A stretch of DNA of 64,000 nt from Aerococcaceae bacterium DSM 111021. GTDB taxonomy: Bacteria > Bacillota > Bacilli > Lactobacillales > Aerococcaceae. The stretch spans positions 1,054,001 to 1,118,000 of the forward strand of contig JACCEK010000001.1 of the NCBI GenBank assembly GCA_020112395.1. Direction: 5' to 3'. The notes under the pieces were generated by a model. The model was not told where the DNA came from. It was given only the letters and a program-made list of their open reading frames with translations, and searched no databases. Made by a program: the position numbers and the translations under genes. Position 1 is the stretch's first letter. The number at the start of each line of letters is the position of its first letter. Positions 26,082 to 34,803 of this stretch are shown piece after piece.

Positions 26082-27005
26082 ATGAAGAAACATATTAGTA
26101 AAAGTGCAATGGTGCTCTCAGCAATGTTATTATTTGGAGCATCCTCCGCACCAAGTTTAAATGGCGTATTCGCGCAAGATTCAGATGCAGTGGATGAAAT
26201 CTCTGAATCGATTGGTGATACGGTTGACGATGCTTCTGAATCAGTTGGTGATACAGTTGATGACGCAGCTAGTGATATTAGCGATGCTGTAACAGGCGAA
26301 GAAAGTGAGTCAACAACTGAGGAACCCGGTGAGATGACACATGATGACGAAGGTCGCTTACCTGGTAACATTAAGATTGAACGTGAACCTACATATAAAG
26401 TAGGCGACGATGTTCAAATTAATGCGACACATATGCCAGGTATGGAAGGCGCTGAAGGTTCAGTGGTTGCTGCCTTTGATACAACTGCATACGAAATTTC
26501 TTATACACCAACAGATGACAGTGAACCGGTAGAAAATCACCGTTGGATTGTTCAAGAAGAAATTGCTGAAGCGGCAAATCAAGAAGACGTAGACGCACCG
26601 TTTGAAGTCGGCGATGAAGTGACAGTTGAGGCTTATCACATGCCAGGTATGGAAGGTGCAACAGCTACAATTGATGCCGTGAACGAAACAACTGTTTATT
26701 TAGTTGATTACATCGATACTGAAAGTGGCGAAGAAGTTATTAATCACAAATGGGTAACAGAAGATGAGTTAGCTACTTTAGATAGCGCAGAAGAAACTGC
26801 CCCAGGTACATCAGAATCAGCTCCAGAATCATCAGAAGATGAAAGTGAAAGCGAAGACTCATCATCAGGTGAAGAATCTGGATCAGAGTCCGAGTCTACT
26901 CCTGAAGAAAGTTCAGATGAGGAATCATCATCCGAAGAAGAATCAAGTGAAGAAAGTACACCTGAAGAATCTAGTTCGGAAGAAAGTGAAGATATAGTAG
27001 AATAA
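26082..27005 (+). CDS. Secreted protein with two YdhK (DUF1541) domains and a Ser/Glu-rich tail
   Basis: The 307-residue exported protein has a signal peptide of about 31 residues ending VFA before QDSD, with no lipobox. It begins with an imperfect repeat built on SIGDTVDDASESVGDTVDDA. Two tandem copies of the YdhK-type domain follow at about 100-165 and 173-238. Each has a V-G-D entry, the block HMPGMEGA, and a closing NHRWI/NHKWVTEDEL. The last 60 residues are almost only Ser and Glu. No LPXTG motif is present, so surface attachment would need another route. YdhK domains occur in copper-linked Firmicute proteins, but I see no copper genes nearby. Confidence 0.8.
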   Translation: MKKHISKSAMVLSAMLLFGASSAPSLNGVFAQDSDAVDEISESIGDTVDDASESVGDTVDDAASDISDAVTGEESESTTEEPGEMTHDDEGRLPGNIKIEREPTYKVGDDVQINATHMPGMEGAEGSVVAAFDTTAYEISYTPTDDSEPVENHRWIVQEEIAEAANQEDVDAPFEVGDEVTVEAYHMPGMEGATATIDAVNETTVYLVDYIDTESGEEVINHKWVTEDELATLDSAEETAPGTSESAPESSEDESESEDSSSGEESGSESESTPEESSDEESSSEEESSEESTPEESSSEESEDIVE

Positions 27006-27020
27006 CAATTACTATTGTTT

Positions 27021-27052
27021 ATCCCCTCCAAAATAGGTGGGGATATTTTTTT
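27021..27052 (+). terminator. Terminator of the YdhK-like gene
   Basis: ATCCCCTCC...GGTGGGGAT is followed by ATTTTTTT, 15 bases past the stop. Confidence 0.88.
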
Positions 27053-27203
27053 GATTTTGACCCAATTATTATGTTTTCCAATATACGATGATATTTGTGT
27101 GAAAGATTAGGTTGTTTCCTCATAATTCATCAGTTTTCACTTTAATTCGTTGCTTCCTTTATATCAAACTTTGAACAAGAATGATGTGACTTTTACTCTT
27201 AAG

Positions 27204-27240
27204 TGAAAAAAAGACTTCAAAGGCAAACCTTTGAAGTCTT
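27204..27240 (-). terminator. Terminator of the gene at 27255-28361
   Basis: The perfect 13-bp stem AAGACTTCAAAGG/CCTTTGAAGTCTT with a 4-nt loop is followed by seven T on the minus strand. Confidence 0.9.
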
Positions 27241-27254
27241 GTATGTTATTAGTT

Positions 27255-28361
27255 TTATTCTGAAACTTCTGAACTTTCTTCAGCAGATTCTTCTTCAGTT
27301 GTTTCTTCAGCTGGAACTGATTCTTCAGAAGTACTTTCTTCTAATGATTCAGAATCTTCTTCAGTTGCAGCATCTTCAGTAGCATCCGCATCATTAAATG
27401 TCGGTGCTCCTTCTGGTACTACAATGTTAAATACTTCACCATGATTAGTAAAGTTGAATTCCATAGAGAATGCAACATTAAAATCTTCTGGTAATGATTC
27501 AGTAGACTCTCCCATGTCAGCAGCAATTTGCTCCATATCAGCACTATCTAAACTGTAGTCCATTACTAAGTAAGTTAAGTAGTAAGTATCTTTAGAATAA
27601 CGCATTTCCATATTATCAACTAATTGGAAAGCGATTTTCTTACCAGCTTCAAATGATTGATCCATTTGATCTTGTAACATTTGACGGTCTTCTTCAGTTA
27701 ATTCCTCGCCAGCAGCTTCTGCTTGGGCAATAGCTTGATCAATACTTTCTTGTTTGATTTGCTCTAAGTCAACTTGGCTTTCAATATCTGCCCAGAATTC
27801 TTCTGAATCGATATCTTGTTTTAACGTCACAACATACTCAGTATCAGTTTCGCTTAAGTCAAAGTATTTTTGAGTTAAAGCAGGGTCATTAATTGTTTCT
27901 GCTTGCTCTTGTACTTGTGACATAATGCTCTCAAATTCAGCAGCAATTTGCTCTTCTTGAGCTGAGATATCTTCTACTGTCCAGCTTGCTCCATCAAATA
28001 AATAAGCAATACCTTCAATGATAGATGCTTCTCCAGAGAAATCTAAAGGCATAGTTGATGGGTTACCTTCAGCGTCAGTTGAAACTAATTCTCCTGTAAT
28101 GTCTCCAGTTAATTCCATTGCAAAACGGTCTTCAGTATTATAACGGAAGTCAAAGTTTAAAGCAGCGTCAATAAATTGATCTGCAGAAACAGTAATGTTT
28201 CCGTCACCTTCCATAGAAACCATTTCTTGGTTTACCTCATTAACTTGAGTCAGGACTTCGTCCCAGTTAGTATCTTGAGCTGAAACAGATGGTGAAACAA
28301 CACCGAATGCCATTGTTGCAGTTGCCAATAAACTAAATAATAATTTAACAGATTTTTTCAT
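27255..28361 (-). CDS. Secreted protein of unknown function with Ser/Glu-rich tail
   Basis: The 368-residue exported protein has a signal peptide of about 28 residues ending VSA before QDTN, with no lipobox cysteine. The body (about 40-325) alternates beta strands and one helical, Gln/Glu-rich stretch (about 205-235). Its layout resembles DUF6612-like or LppX-like exported proteins, but I cannot assign a family. The final 40 residues are a Glu/Ser/Thr tail (EESTSEESVPAEETTEEESA). It is convergent with the other Ser/Glu-tailed secreted gene and is monocistronic. Confidence 0.7.
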   Translation of the reverse strand: MKKSVKLLFSLLATATMAFGVVSPSVSAQDTNWDEVLTQVNEVNQEMVSMEGDGNITVSADQFIDAALNFDFRYNTEDRFAMELTGDITGELVSTDAEGNPSTMPLDFSGEASIIEGIAYLFDGASWTVEDISAQEEQIAAEFESIMSQVQEQAETINDPALTQKYFDLSETDTEYVVTLKQDIDSEEFWADIESQVDLEQIKQESIDQAIAQAEAAGEELTEEDRQMLQDQMDQSFEAGKKIAFQLVDNMEMRYSKDTYYLTYLVMDYSLDSADMEQIAADMGESTESLPEDFNVAFSMEFNFTNHGEVFNIVVPEGAPTFNDADATEDAATEEDSESLEESTSEESVPAEETTEEESAEESSEVSE

Positions 28362-28388
28362 TTTTTCACAATCCTTTCTTTATTCATA

Positions 28389-28418
28389 ATTATAGTATAT
28401 TTATGGACAATAAGCCAA
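28389..28418 (-). promoter_or_regulatory. Promoter of the gene at 27255-28361
   Basis: The -35 TTGGCT (28418-28413), an 18-bp spacer and the -10 TATAAT (28394-28389) lie about 28 bp before the ATG. Confidence 0.65.
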
Positions 28419-28565
28419 ATTATATACCTTTCCTGATATGGATGCTAAAAAGTTTATCAATTAATTAATCGATATTATACCTTATATTTAAACAATTTAT
28501 TACTAATTATTTCACTGATTCAACAATCAGAATAGTTTGTAATAAAGCATTTACTTAAAAATTTA

Positions 28566-28598
28566 AATAAACATGCTACTCAAAAGAGCAACATGTTT
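28566..28598 (-). terminator. Sugar transferase terminator
   Basis: On the minus strand AAACATGTTGCTC pairs with GAGTAGCATGTTT and is followed by ATTTAAATTTT. One mismatch is present. Confidence 0.7.
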
Positions 28599-28625
28599 GT
28601 TCATACCAAATTTATAAAAAAAAAA

Positions 28626-30026
28626 TTACTCAACAATGATAATTGTTTTTGCAAAGTCGGACCATTCATCTTGAGATGATAATTCTTCGTCAGCATCCAC
28701 ACCACGAGAACTCACTTTATCAAATAAAATTTTTGTTGTTTGAAATAGGAGTTTGAAGTCAAATGGAATTGAATAGTTTTTGATATAGAGTAAATCAAAA
28801 TTAAGCTTGCTATTAAAATCTGTACTATACTTTCCATAAACTTGAGCGTAACCAGTAATTCCAGCTCTGACATGGTGTCTTAGAGTGTAATATGGATTTT
28901 GTTCTTTGTACTGCTCAACAAAGAATGGACGCTCTGGCCTTGGCCCAACGAGTGACATATCGCCTTTTAATACGTTTAATAATTGAGGCAGTTCATCAAT
29001 TCGTGTACTGCGAATAAATTTCCCGACTTTTGTTACTCGTGCATCGTTCTTAGCTGCTAATACTGGTCCAGATTCAGCTTCTGCTGTTACTGACATTGAC
29101 CGAAATTTTAATATATTAAAATGGCTTTCGCCTTTGGTTATACGCTCTTGCTTGTAGAAAATCGGTCCAGATGAATCTATCTTAATAGCAATCGCTGTTC
29201 CTAACATAATAGGTAACGTTAAGATTGTTAAGAATAAAGACACTAGAATATCAATACTACGCTTTAACATGGCATCTTCTGAAGGAATCTCGAAACTTGA
29301 CACTTCAATAATACTTTCATCTTCGAAGTTCATAATGTTTGGATTCACCATCATTAAGTTTTCAAATTGAGTACTAATAAACAGCTTCTTATTGTTGCGC
29401 ATTAAATATTCATAAATATCTAATCGCTGTTCCTCGGGAATATAACCTGTTAAGTACACAATATCCACATGATCTGCTAACTCTTCAATATGTCTCAAAT
29501 AATTAGATAAAACGACGTGAGTGACTTGATGACGTTTATTTTTCATTAATGAAAAATTCCGTACCGCTTCAAGCGCTCGGTCAGACTCGCCAACAACTAG
29601 TATCTTCTTTTGCCCTCTAAATTGTTGATATAGTAAGTATACCGACACGTTAAAGATAAATAATATGAATGTTCCAACAAAAAAGTTTACAAGAAGTACA
29701 GATCTCGGAAATGTTAACCAACTTCCTGCAAAGGTTAAAGCCATAATGTAAACATTCAAAACAAGCTGGCTTAGCATTGTAAAGTAAAAAATATCTAACA
29801 CACTCTTGTTATAGTAAACATAAGTACCAAAGAGAAAGTTAATGACAATATAGCCTAAAAATATCCATATATAACTTTCTTCAAAAGCACTGAAGTTTCT
29901 AGCAGGTATATCTCCTAAAAATTTAATGTAAAAGGATAAGTAAATACATCCTATCGCCACTATAGAGCCAAGTATGACTGCCCCAAAGCGTAACAAGTTA
30001 TTCCATTCATAACGGTGATTATTCAC
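28626..30026 (-). CDS. Polyprenyl-phosphate sugar-1-phosphate transferase (priming glycosyltransferase)
   Basis: Membrane enzyme that starts a surface polysaccharide by linking a hexose-1-phosphate to undecaprenyl phosphate. The 466-residue protein is read from a GTG start at 30026 with GGGAG seven bases upstream. Five hydrophobic segments span residues 12-150, then a CoA-binding-like region (about 150-250). The catalytic bacterial sugar transferase domain (about 260-466) follows, with KRSIDILVSLFLT, ILKFRSM, RSTRIDELPQLLNVLKGDMS and LVGPRPERP. It stands alone, without the usual capsule or exopolysaccharide genes around it. Confidence 0.88.
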   Translation of the reverse strand: MNNHRYEWNNLLRFGAVILGSIVAIGCIYLSFYIKFLGDIPARNFSAFEESYIWIFLGYIVINFLFGTYVYYNKSVLDIFYFTMLSQLVLNVYIMALTFAGSWLTFPRSVLLVNFFVGTFILFIFNVSVYLLYQQFRGQKKILVVGESDRALEAVRNFSLMKNKRHQVTHVVLSNYLRHIEELADHVDIVYLTGYIPEEQRLDIYEYLMRNNKKLFISTQFENLMMVNPNIMNFEDESIIEVSSFEIPSEDAMLKRSIDILVSLFLTILTLPIMLGTAIAIKIDSSGPIFYKQERITKGESHFNILKFRSMSVTAEAESGPVLAAKNDARVTKVGKFIRSTRIDELPQLLNVLKGDMSLVGPRPERPFFVEQYKEQNPYYTLRHHVRAGITGYAQVYGKYSTDFNSKLNFDLLYIKNYSIPFDFKLLFQTTKILFDKVSSRGVDADEELSSQDEWSDFAKTIIIVE

Positions 30027-30196
30027 GCAATAACTCCCTTTCTTTAATTATTCTATTTTCAAATAGTTCTTATATATATATAATGTTCATTTTTCTACCC
30101 TGTTTAATTCTATACAATATATATACGAATATCAAAGAATTATTGCATATCTAACGAAAACAATCAACAAAAATTATTCAGACATATTTTAAACAC

Positions 30197-30226
30197 AAAA
30201 ACACCAACAAGATTTCTCCTGCTGGC
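30197..30226 (-). terminator. prs terminator
   Basis: On the minus strand CCAGCAGG pairs (with G-U) with CTTGTTGG, followed by TGTTTTTGTG, 20 bases past the prs stop. Confidence 0.7.
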
Positions 30227-30245
30227 ATTATGTATCTTTAAATTA

Positions 30246-31229
30246 TTAGTCAATCATTTTGAATTGTTCTTCAAATAATGGACTAACTGAACGGTTTTCG
30301 TGGATACGCTTGATAGCTTCTCCGACTAATTGTGATACCGTTACTGTTTCAAGTTTGTCTAATTGTTTCGTATCTGGTAAAGAAATTGTATCAGTAATAA
30401 TTACTTTCTTGATTGGTGACTTTTCTAATCGTTCAATCGCTGGTCCTGATAAGACTGGATGAGTACAACAAACATAAATGTCTTTTGCCCCTTTTTCAAT
30501 CAATGCATCTGCTGCTAAAGTAATGGTTCCTGCTGTATCAATCATATCATCAATAATGACACACGTTTTCCCTTTTACTTCACCAACAATATTCATAATC
30601 TCTGCAACGTTTGCTTTTGGACGACGCTTGTCGATAATTGCAATCGGTGACTTTAAGAATTCAGCTAATTTACGTGCACGAGTTACTCCACCATGGTCAG
30701 GTGAAACAACAACAACATCGTCTCCTTCAAGTTGATTATCTATGAAGTAGTTTGCTAATAATGGCGCTCCTAATAAGTGGTCCATTGGGATATCGAAGAA
30801 TCCTTGGATTTGAGCTGCATGCAAATCAAGTGTAACTAGACGGTCTACACCTGCATTTTCTAACATATTCGCTACTAGTTTCGCTGTGATTGGTTCACGT
30901 GGTTGTGCTTTACGGTCTTGACGGGCATAACCATAGTAAGGCATGACAACGTTTATTGTTTTTGCACTGGCACGGCGTAATGCATCGATAGTGATTAACA
31001 ATTCCATTAAGTGATCATTAACCGGGTATGATGTTGATTGAATTAAATAAACATGATCTCCACGGATACTTTCGTCGATATTAACTTTAATCTCTCCATC
31101 GGCGAACTGAGATATATTAATATCTCCTAATTCTACTCCTACTTCACTCGCAATTTTTTCTGCTAGCGGTCGGTTAGAGCTTAATGCGAAAACTTTAAGT
31201 TTTGAATCAGAATATGGTTTCTCTATCAT
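30246..31229 (-). CDS. prs: Ribose-phosphate pyrophosphokinase
   Basis: Makes PRPP from ribose-5-phosphate and ATP for nucleotide, histidine and NAD synthesis. The 327-residue protein has the class I signature [18 protein letters not shown] and the PRPP loop [13 protein letters not shown]. The flexible loop begins [21 protein letters not shown] lies before the ATG, which is 2 bases after the glmU stop. The glmU-prs pair is conserved across Firmicutes. Confidence 0.97.
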   Translation of the reverse strand: MIEKPYSDSKLKVFALSSNRPLAEKIASEVGVELGDINISQFADGEIKVNIDESIRGDHVYLIQSTSYPVNDHLMELLITIDALRRASAKTINVVMPYYGYARQDRKAQPREPITAKLVANMLENAGVDRLVTLDLHAAQIQGFFDIPMDHLLGAPLLANYFIDNQLEGDDVVVVSPDHGGVTRARKLAEFLKSPIAIIDKRRPKANVAEIMNIVGEVKGKTCVIIDDMIDTAGTITLAADALIEKGAKDIYVCCTHPVLSGPAIERLEKSPIKKVIITDTISLPDTKQLDKLETVTVSQLVGEAIKRIHENRSVSPLFEEQFKMID

Positions 31230-31231
31230 TA

Positions 31232-32617
31232 TTAATCCTCCAGGTTTTGTTTGTTTTTGAAGTGTTTCCAGTAATTATCTTTGTTTTCTTGACGAGATCT
31301 CGCAATCGCAAGGGATTCGTTAGGTACATTTTTTGTTACCGTTGAACCTGCTGCAATCACTGCATTGTCACCAACTGTAATTGGTGCAATAAGGTTAGAT
31401 CCTGAACCGATGAAAACATCATTCCCAATCGTTGAGCGGAATTTATTCTTTCCATCGTAATTTACAAATACGGTTCCACAACCAACATTCACATCAGATC
31501 CGATATCTGCGTCTCCAATGTATGTTAAATGACCTGATTTAGAATTTACTCCTACAACACTATTTTTAACTTCAACAAAGTTTCCAATGTGTGCTCCCTC
31601 TTTAAGAACTGACTTCGCTCTTAAATGTGCGAATGGTCCAACAGTGACTTTTTCTTCTACTTCTGAATACTCTAGCACTGATTGACGTATCTCAACGTGA
31701 TCTGCAATGTTTGAAGAGATAATTTCTGAGTTTGAGCCGATGAAAGCATGAGATCCAATCTTCGTATTACCTTTAAGTGATACGCCTGATTCAATAACTG
31801 TATCTTGACCAATTTCAACATCAGCTTCTATATATGTAGATGTTGCGTTCACGAATGTTACCCCATTGCGCATATGGTTTTCATTGATGCGTTTAGTCAT
31901 TAAGCGTGTTGCTTCTGCTAATGCTACGCGATCATTGACTCCAATTGCGTCATCAAAGTTATCCATCGTAAAGGCTTTAACAATTTCACCAGCTTCTTTC
32001 ATAATACTGATAACATCTGGTAGATAATATTCGCCTTGAGCATTTTCATTGCCCACTTTATCTAATGCTTCAAATAATGCTTTATTGTTAAATACATAAG
32101 TACCTGTATTTATCTCTGTAATTGAGCGTTCTTCTTCACTAGCGTCTTTTTGTTCAACGATTCTAGAGACTTCTTTATCACCATGTCTTACAACACGCCC
32201 GTAACCTGTTGGGTCTTCTGCGATAGCTGTTAGAATAGTGCCTTTTGCATCTGATTCTTCATGGAATTCAAACAATTGATTTAATGTTTCTGCTGAAAGC
32301 AAAGGTGTGTCTCCACAAATTACAAGTGTGCTTCCTTCTTCATCTTTCAATAAATCTTTAGCTTGTAGCACTGCATGTCCTGTACCTAATTGCTCTGCTT
32401 GTAATGCAAATTCAGATTGATCAGCTAAAACTTCTCGCACTGTTTCTGCACCATGTCCAACAATTGTTACTGTACGTTCAACATTACTGTCTTGAACAGC
32501 ACGTAATACATGTTCTACCATTGAGATGCCGTTTATCGTATGTAGCACTTTATATAAATCTGATTTCATACGTGTCCCTTTACCCGCTGCAAGTACAACG
32601 GCTAATCGCTTCTCCAT
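31232..32617 (-). CDS. glmU: Bifunctional GlcNAc-1-phosphate uridyltransferase / GlcN-1-phosphate acetyltransferase
   Basis: Makes UDP-GlcNAc for peptidoglycan and teichoic acid. The 461-residue protein starts at the ATG at 32617, which has AAGGAG seven bases upstream. The further ATG at 32641 does not. The N-terminal pyrophosphorylase domain has [11 protein letters not shown] (about 8-18) and [11 protein letters not shown]. The C-terminal left-handed beta helix shows hexapeptide repeats from about 250 (for example [26 protein letters not shown]). It leads directly into prs. Confidence 0.96.
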   Translation of the reverse strand: MEKRLAVVLAAGKGTRMKSDLYKVLHTINGISMVEHVLRAVQDSNVERTVTIVGHGAETVREVLADQSEFALQAEQLGTGHAVLQAKDLLKDEEGSTLVICGDTPLLSAETLNQLFEFHEESDAKGTILTAIAEDPTGYGRVVRHGDKEVSRIVEQKDASEEERSITEINTGTYVFNNKALFEALDKVGNENAQGEYYLPDVISIMKEAGEIVKAFTMDNFDDAIGVNDRVALAEATRLMTKRINENHMRNGVTFVNATSTYIEADVEIGQDTVIESGVSLKGNTKIGSHAFIGSNSEIISSNIADHVEIRQSVLEYSEVEEKVTVGPFAHLRAKSVLKEGAHIGNFVEVKNSVVGVNSKSGHLTYIGDADIGSDVNVGCGTVFVNYDGKNKFRSTIGNDVFIGSGSNLIAPITVGDNAVIAAGSTVTKNVPNESLAIARSRQENKDNYWKHFKNKQNLED

Positions 32618-32727
32618 ATAAACACTCCTTATTTTAAACATTTTTACTCTTAATAATTATAGCGATTATAGGAGAAGATATCTACCGTTTAATTCCACAA
32701 ACCTATGCGAATGCACAAAAAAACGTT

Positions 32728-33582
32728 TTACTCACTCTGTTCTTTAAATAAACTACCCGGTTGAACGTCAAGTTCATAGCGTCTGCCTTCATCGTTATAG
32801 ACTAATTGAACACTTATCAATGAATCGATAGGTAATTTCAACTGATCCGTCTCGTGTGAACGGTTCTCTGCAAGTACACAAACTCCAACAGCGGTCGAAT
32901 CGAATTCTTCTAATAAAGAGATCATTCCTTGAACCGTTCCACCGTTACGTAAGAAGTCATCAACAATCAGAACACGTTGATTTTTTTTCATACTATTCTT
33001 TTCTAGTTCCATTTTTTTAACTGTTTGATATGATCCGGATACATAATTAACTGATATAGTTGGGCCAATCGCATCGGTAGAGTCTCGTCTTGCGATAACA
33101 TACGGAACATTTAGGTAACGGGCAACAATTGTCGCTAAACCAATTCCTTTGGACTCAACAGTCATAACGGCATTAATATTATTATGTATATAATGTGATG
33201 CAATTAATCTTCCTACTTTACTTAACATGTATGAATCTTGAAGAATATCACTCATATAGATGTAATTACCTTGTAAAATTCGTTTACCGTGAGTGAATTT
33301 ATCAATTAATGTATTCAGTAATTCCTTTTGTTCGATTAAAGGCACTTTTGGATAGAAGATAATTCCTCCAGCAGCTCCAGGAAAAGTTTTTACCTCACCT
33401 AATTCATTAATCTCAAACACTTCCCTAACAAACTCAATATCTTCACTGATTGATGATTTAGCGGCATTCAAAAACTCCACAAAATACGACAAATTAATTA
33501 ATTGACCTGGTCTATCTACTAAATAATGAGAAATATACAGCATGCGTTGGTTTCGTTTTGGTTTATAATTTTTATCAGTCAT
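32728..33582 (-). CDS. purR: Purine operon repressor PurR (PRPP-responsive)
   Basis: DNA-binding regulator of purine synthesis whose effector is PRPP. The 284-residue protein starts at the ATG at 33582 (MTDKNYKPKRNQR), since the GTG 12 bases upstream would lie in its own ribosome site. The N-terminal winged helix covers about 1-75. The PRTase-like domain has the PRPP loop VLIVDDFLRNGGTVQGM. It is followed by glmU-prs, the latter making its effector. Upstream CGAACA repeats look like its own operators. Confidence 0.93.
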   Translation of the reverse strand: MTDKNYKPKRNQRMLYISHYLVDRPGQLINLSYFVEFLNAAKSSISEDIEFVREVFEINELGEVKTFPGAAGGIIFYPKVPLIEQKELLNTLIDKFTHGKRILQGNYIYMSDILQDSYMLSKVGRLIASHYIHNNINAVMTVESKGIGLATIVARYLNVPYVIARRDSTDAIGPTISVNYVSGSYQTVKKMELEKNSMKKNQRVLIVDDFLRNGGTVQGMISLLEEFDSTAVGVCVLAENRSHETDQLKLPIDSLISVQLVYNDEGRRYELDVQPGSLFKEQSE

Positions 33583-33615
33583 TATGAAAGTCACCTCTTA
33601 GCTAAATTATAGCAA

Positions 33616-33678
33616 AACACAAACGTTATATATATATGATTAAGTTTTGTTCGTGTTTTAGTTTTTTATTGTTCGTGT
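33616..33678 (-). promoter_or_regulatory. Candidate PurBoxes upstream of purR
   Basis: On the minus strand ACACGAACAA occurs twice in direct orientation (33678-33669 and 33656-33647), 22 bp apart. A weaker inverted copy, ACACAAACG, lies at 33617-33625 on the plus strand. These match the CGAACA core of Gram-positive PurBoxes. A TATAAT-like -10 lies at about 33610, so PurR probably controls its own gene. Confidence 0.6.
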
Positions 33679-33752
33679 AATTGGTAGGGATGATAATATC
33701 GCATCATTAGCATCGGGATAACTCCCGAAAAAAAATCTTGTTTTAAGCATAA

Positions 33753-33782
33753 GACGAATTGCAATAATTATTGCAATTCGTC
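33753..33782. repeat. 30-bp perfect palindrome
   Basis: GACGAATTGCAATAA is followed directly by its exact reverse complement. No T-run follows on either strand, so it is not a standard intrinsic terminator. It could be an operator or a cruciform-forming site. Confidence 0.7.
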
Positions 33783-33946
33783 AATTAAAATTTTAACTAT
33801 TAATTTATTGATTGAAATTATAAAAACTGAATACTAGCGTTCGAAAATTAGTATGGCTAAATATAATATTTAATTAAATATAAATGAGTTTTTTACCTAG
33901 TTAATTTGATGTCAAAAAAATACTTTATAATCTATTCAGTAGATTC

Positions 33947-34081
33947 TTATTTAATTTTGCTTAAACATAACTTTTCATTATAAAAAGAGCATGCTGAATG
34001 GAATTGTATTTCATTCGGCATGCCCTTTATTGACGGTACTAAATAACTACTTAAAAGTATTAATAGCTTTAAAAACTTCAT
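33947..34081 (-). CDS. Possible small hydrophobic peptide gene
   Basis: The frame encodes 44 residues from an ATG at 34081 with GAGGG six bases upstream, beginning MKFLKLLILLSSYLVPSIKG. A Lys-containing, strongly hydrophobic N-terminus and two later cysteines recall small exported or signalling peptides. A strong terminator hairpin lies inside the second half of the frame, so either the ORF is fortuitous or the real product is read before termination. No processing protease, receptor or transporter gene is adjacent. I do not recognise it. Confidence 0.35.
   Translation of the reverse strand: MKFLKLLILLSSYLVPSIKGMPNEIQFHSACSFYNEKLCLSKIK
33982..34025 (-). terminator. Strong hairpin with T-run in purR-34408 gap
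   Basis: On the minus strand GGGCATGCCGAATG (34025-34012) pairs with CATTCAGCATGCTC (34000-33987), followed by TTTTTA. It implies a minus-strand transcript starting between 34030 and 34300. Confidence 0.8.
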
Positions 34082-34407
34082 AGAAATCCCTCTTGTTTTA
34101 TTGATTATTTTTAATGCTTTAATTAGCCTTACATTGATGATGAAATCAATATCCATTTCTGATAACATTAATATACCCTATACAATATAATGTGCGCGAT
34201 TATAACACTAAAAGCGGTGCCGTAAACATTAAATCTTCTTTTAGGAATTATGCTTTAGTTATATTTTTATATACTAAACCTTTTATATGTAGACTAACGG
34301 GGTGAATTTGGACTAATACAATTGCTTTGATCGAGATAATTATCTGCTTATTGGCCGATTTTTTATCCAAAGTTTTCGTTTACGGTTAGAGAAAGGAGAA
34401 ATAGATA

Positions 34408-34803
34408 GTGATGATTAAACTTAAACGACGTACAGGCTGGGTTGGTATGGCAGTATCATTGAAGATAAGAGTGAATGGTGAAGTAGTAGATAAAATTGAA
34501 CATCAACAAGAGCTTTCCCTTAATTTAGAACAATCGCCTTCTTCACTTCAAGTTACTCAAACAGGTTCAAAAAGTAACACGATTGATGTAACAAATGGTG
34601 ATACCCTTGTCATCCGCTCTACTTTTATAGATAAATTATTTTTCAGTATCTTATTGATTTCTTTTATTACTAGTACTGTTTTCCATCAATATGACTTATT
34701 ATGGTTAGTTTTAACACCTTGGTTGATTTACATTATTGTCCTTTTATTTGTCCCAGGGTCTCTTTATCGAATAGAGATAGGAGGTAGCGCTTATGACAAT
34801 TAA
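34408..34803 (+). CDS. Membrane protein of unknown function, tandem copy 1
   Basis: The 131-residue protein is read from GTG at 34408 (AAAGGAG nine bases upstream) or ATG at 34411. The N-terminal half (about 1-75) is a predicted beta domain with the motif RRTGWVGMAVSLKIRVNGE and a second block SKSNTIDVTNGDTL. Two membrane helices lie at about 78-95 and 98-117. It is clearly paralogous to the next gene (RDTGWIGMGSGLSIKMNG; RSNKIHASDGDTV). I do not recognise the family. The layout suggests a soluble sensor or binding domain tethered to the membrane. Confidence 0.7.
   Translation: MMIKLKRRTGWVGMAVSLKIRVNGEVVDKIEHQQELSLNLEQSPSSLQVTQTGSKSNTIDVTNGDTLVIRSTFIDKLFFSILLISFITSTVFHQYDLLWLVLTPWLIYIIVLLFVPGSLYRIEIGGSAYDN

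Larger units (their letters stand above)
33679..34407. other. Long structured intergenic region
   Basis: About 730 bp without a clear gene. It holds hairpin TCGGGA-4-TCCCGA (33713-33728), a 30-bp perfect palindrome (33753-33782), AT-rich palindromes near 33837-33885, a strong terminator (33982-34025) overlapped by a possible 44-codon ORF, and the leader of the gene at 34408. Confidence 0.6.

Noticed and set aside
26036-26371. Long minus-strand open frame opposite the YdhK-like gene
   Set aside because: It arises from the repetitive Ser/Asp/Glu codons of the real gene and has no ribosome site. The same holds for the frame at 26744-27031.
34085-34168. Upstream extension of the small peptide frame to an ATG at 34168
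   Set aside because: No ribosome site at 34168, whereas GAGGG precedes the ATG at 34081.
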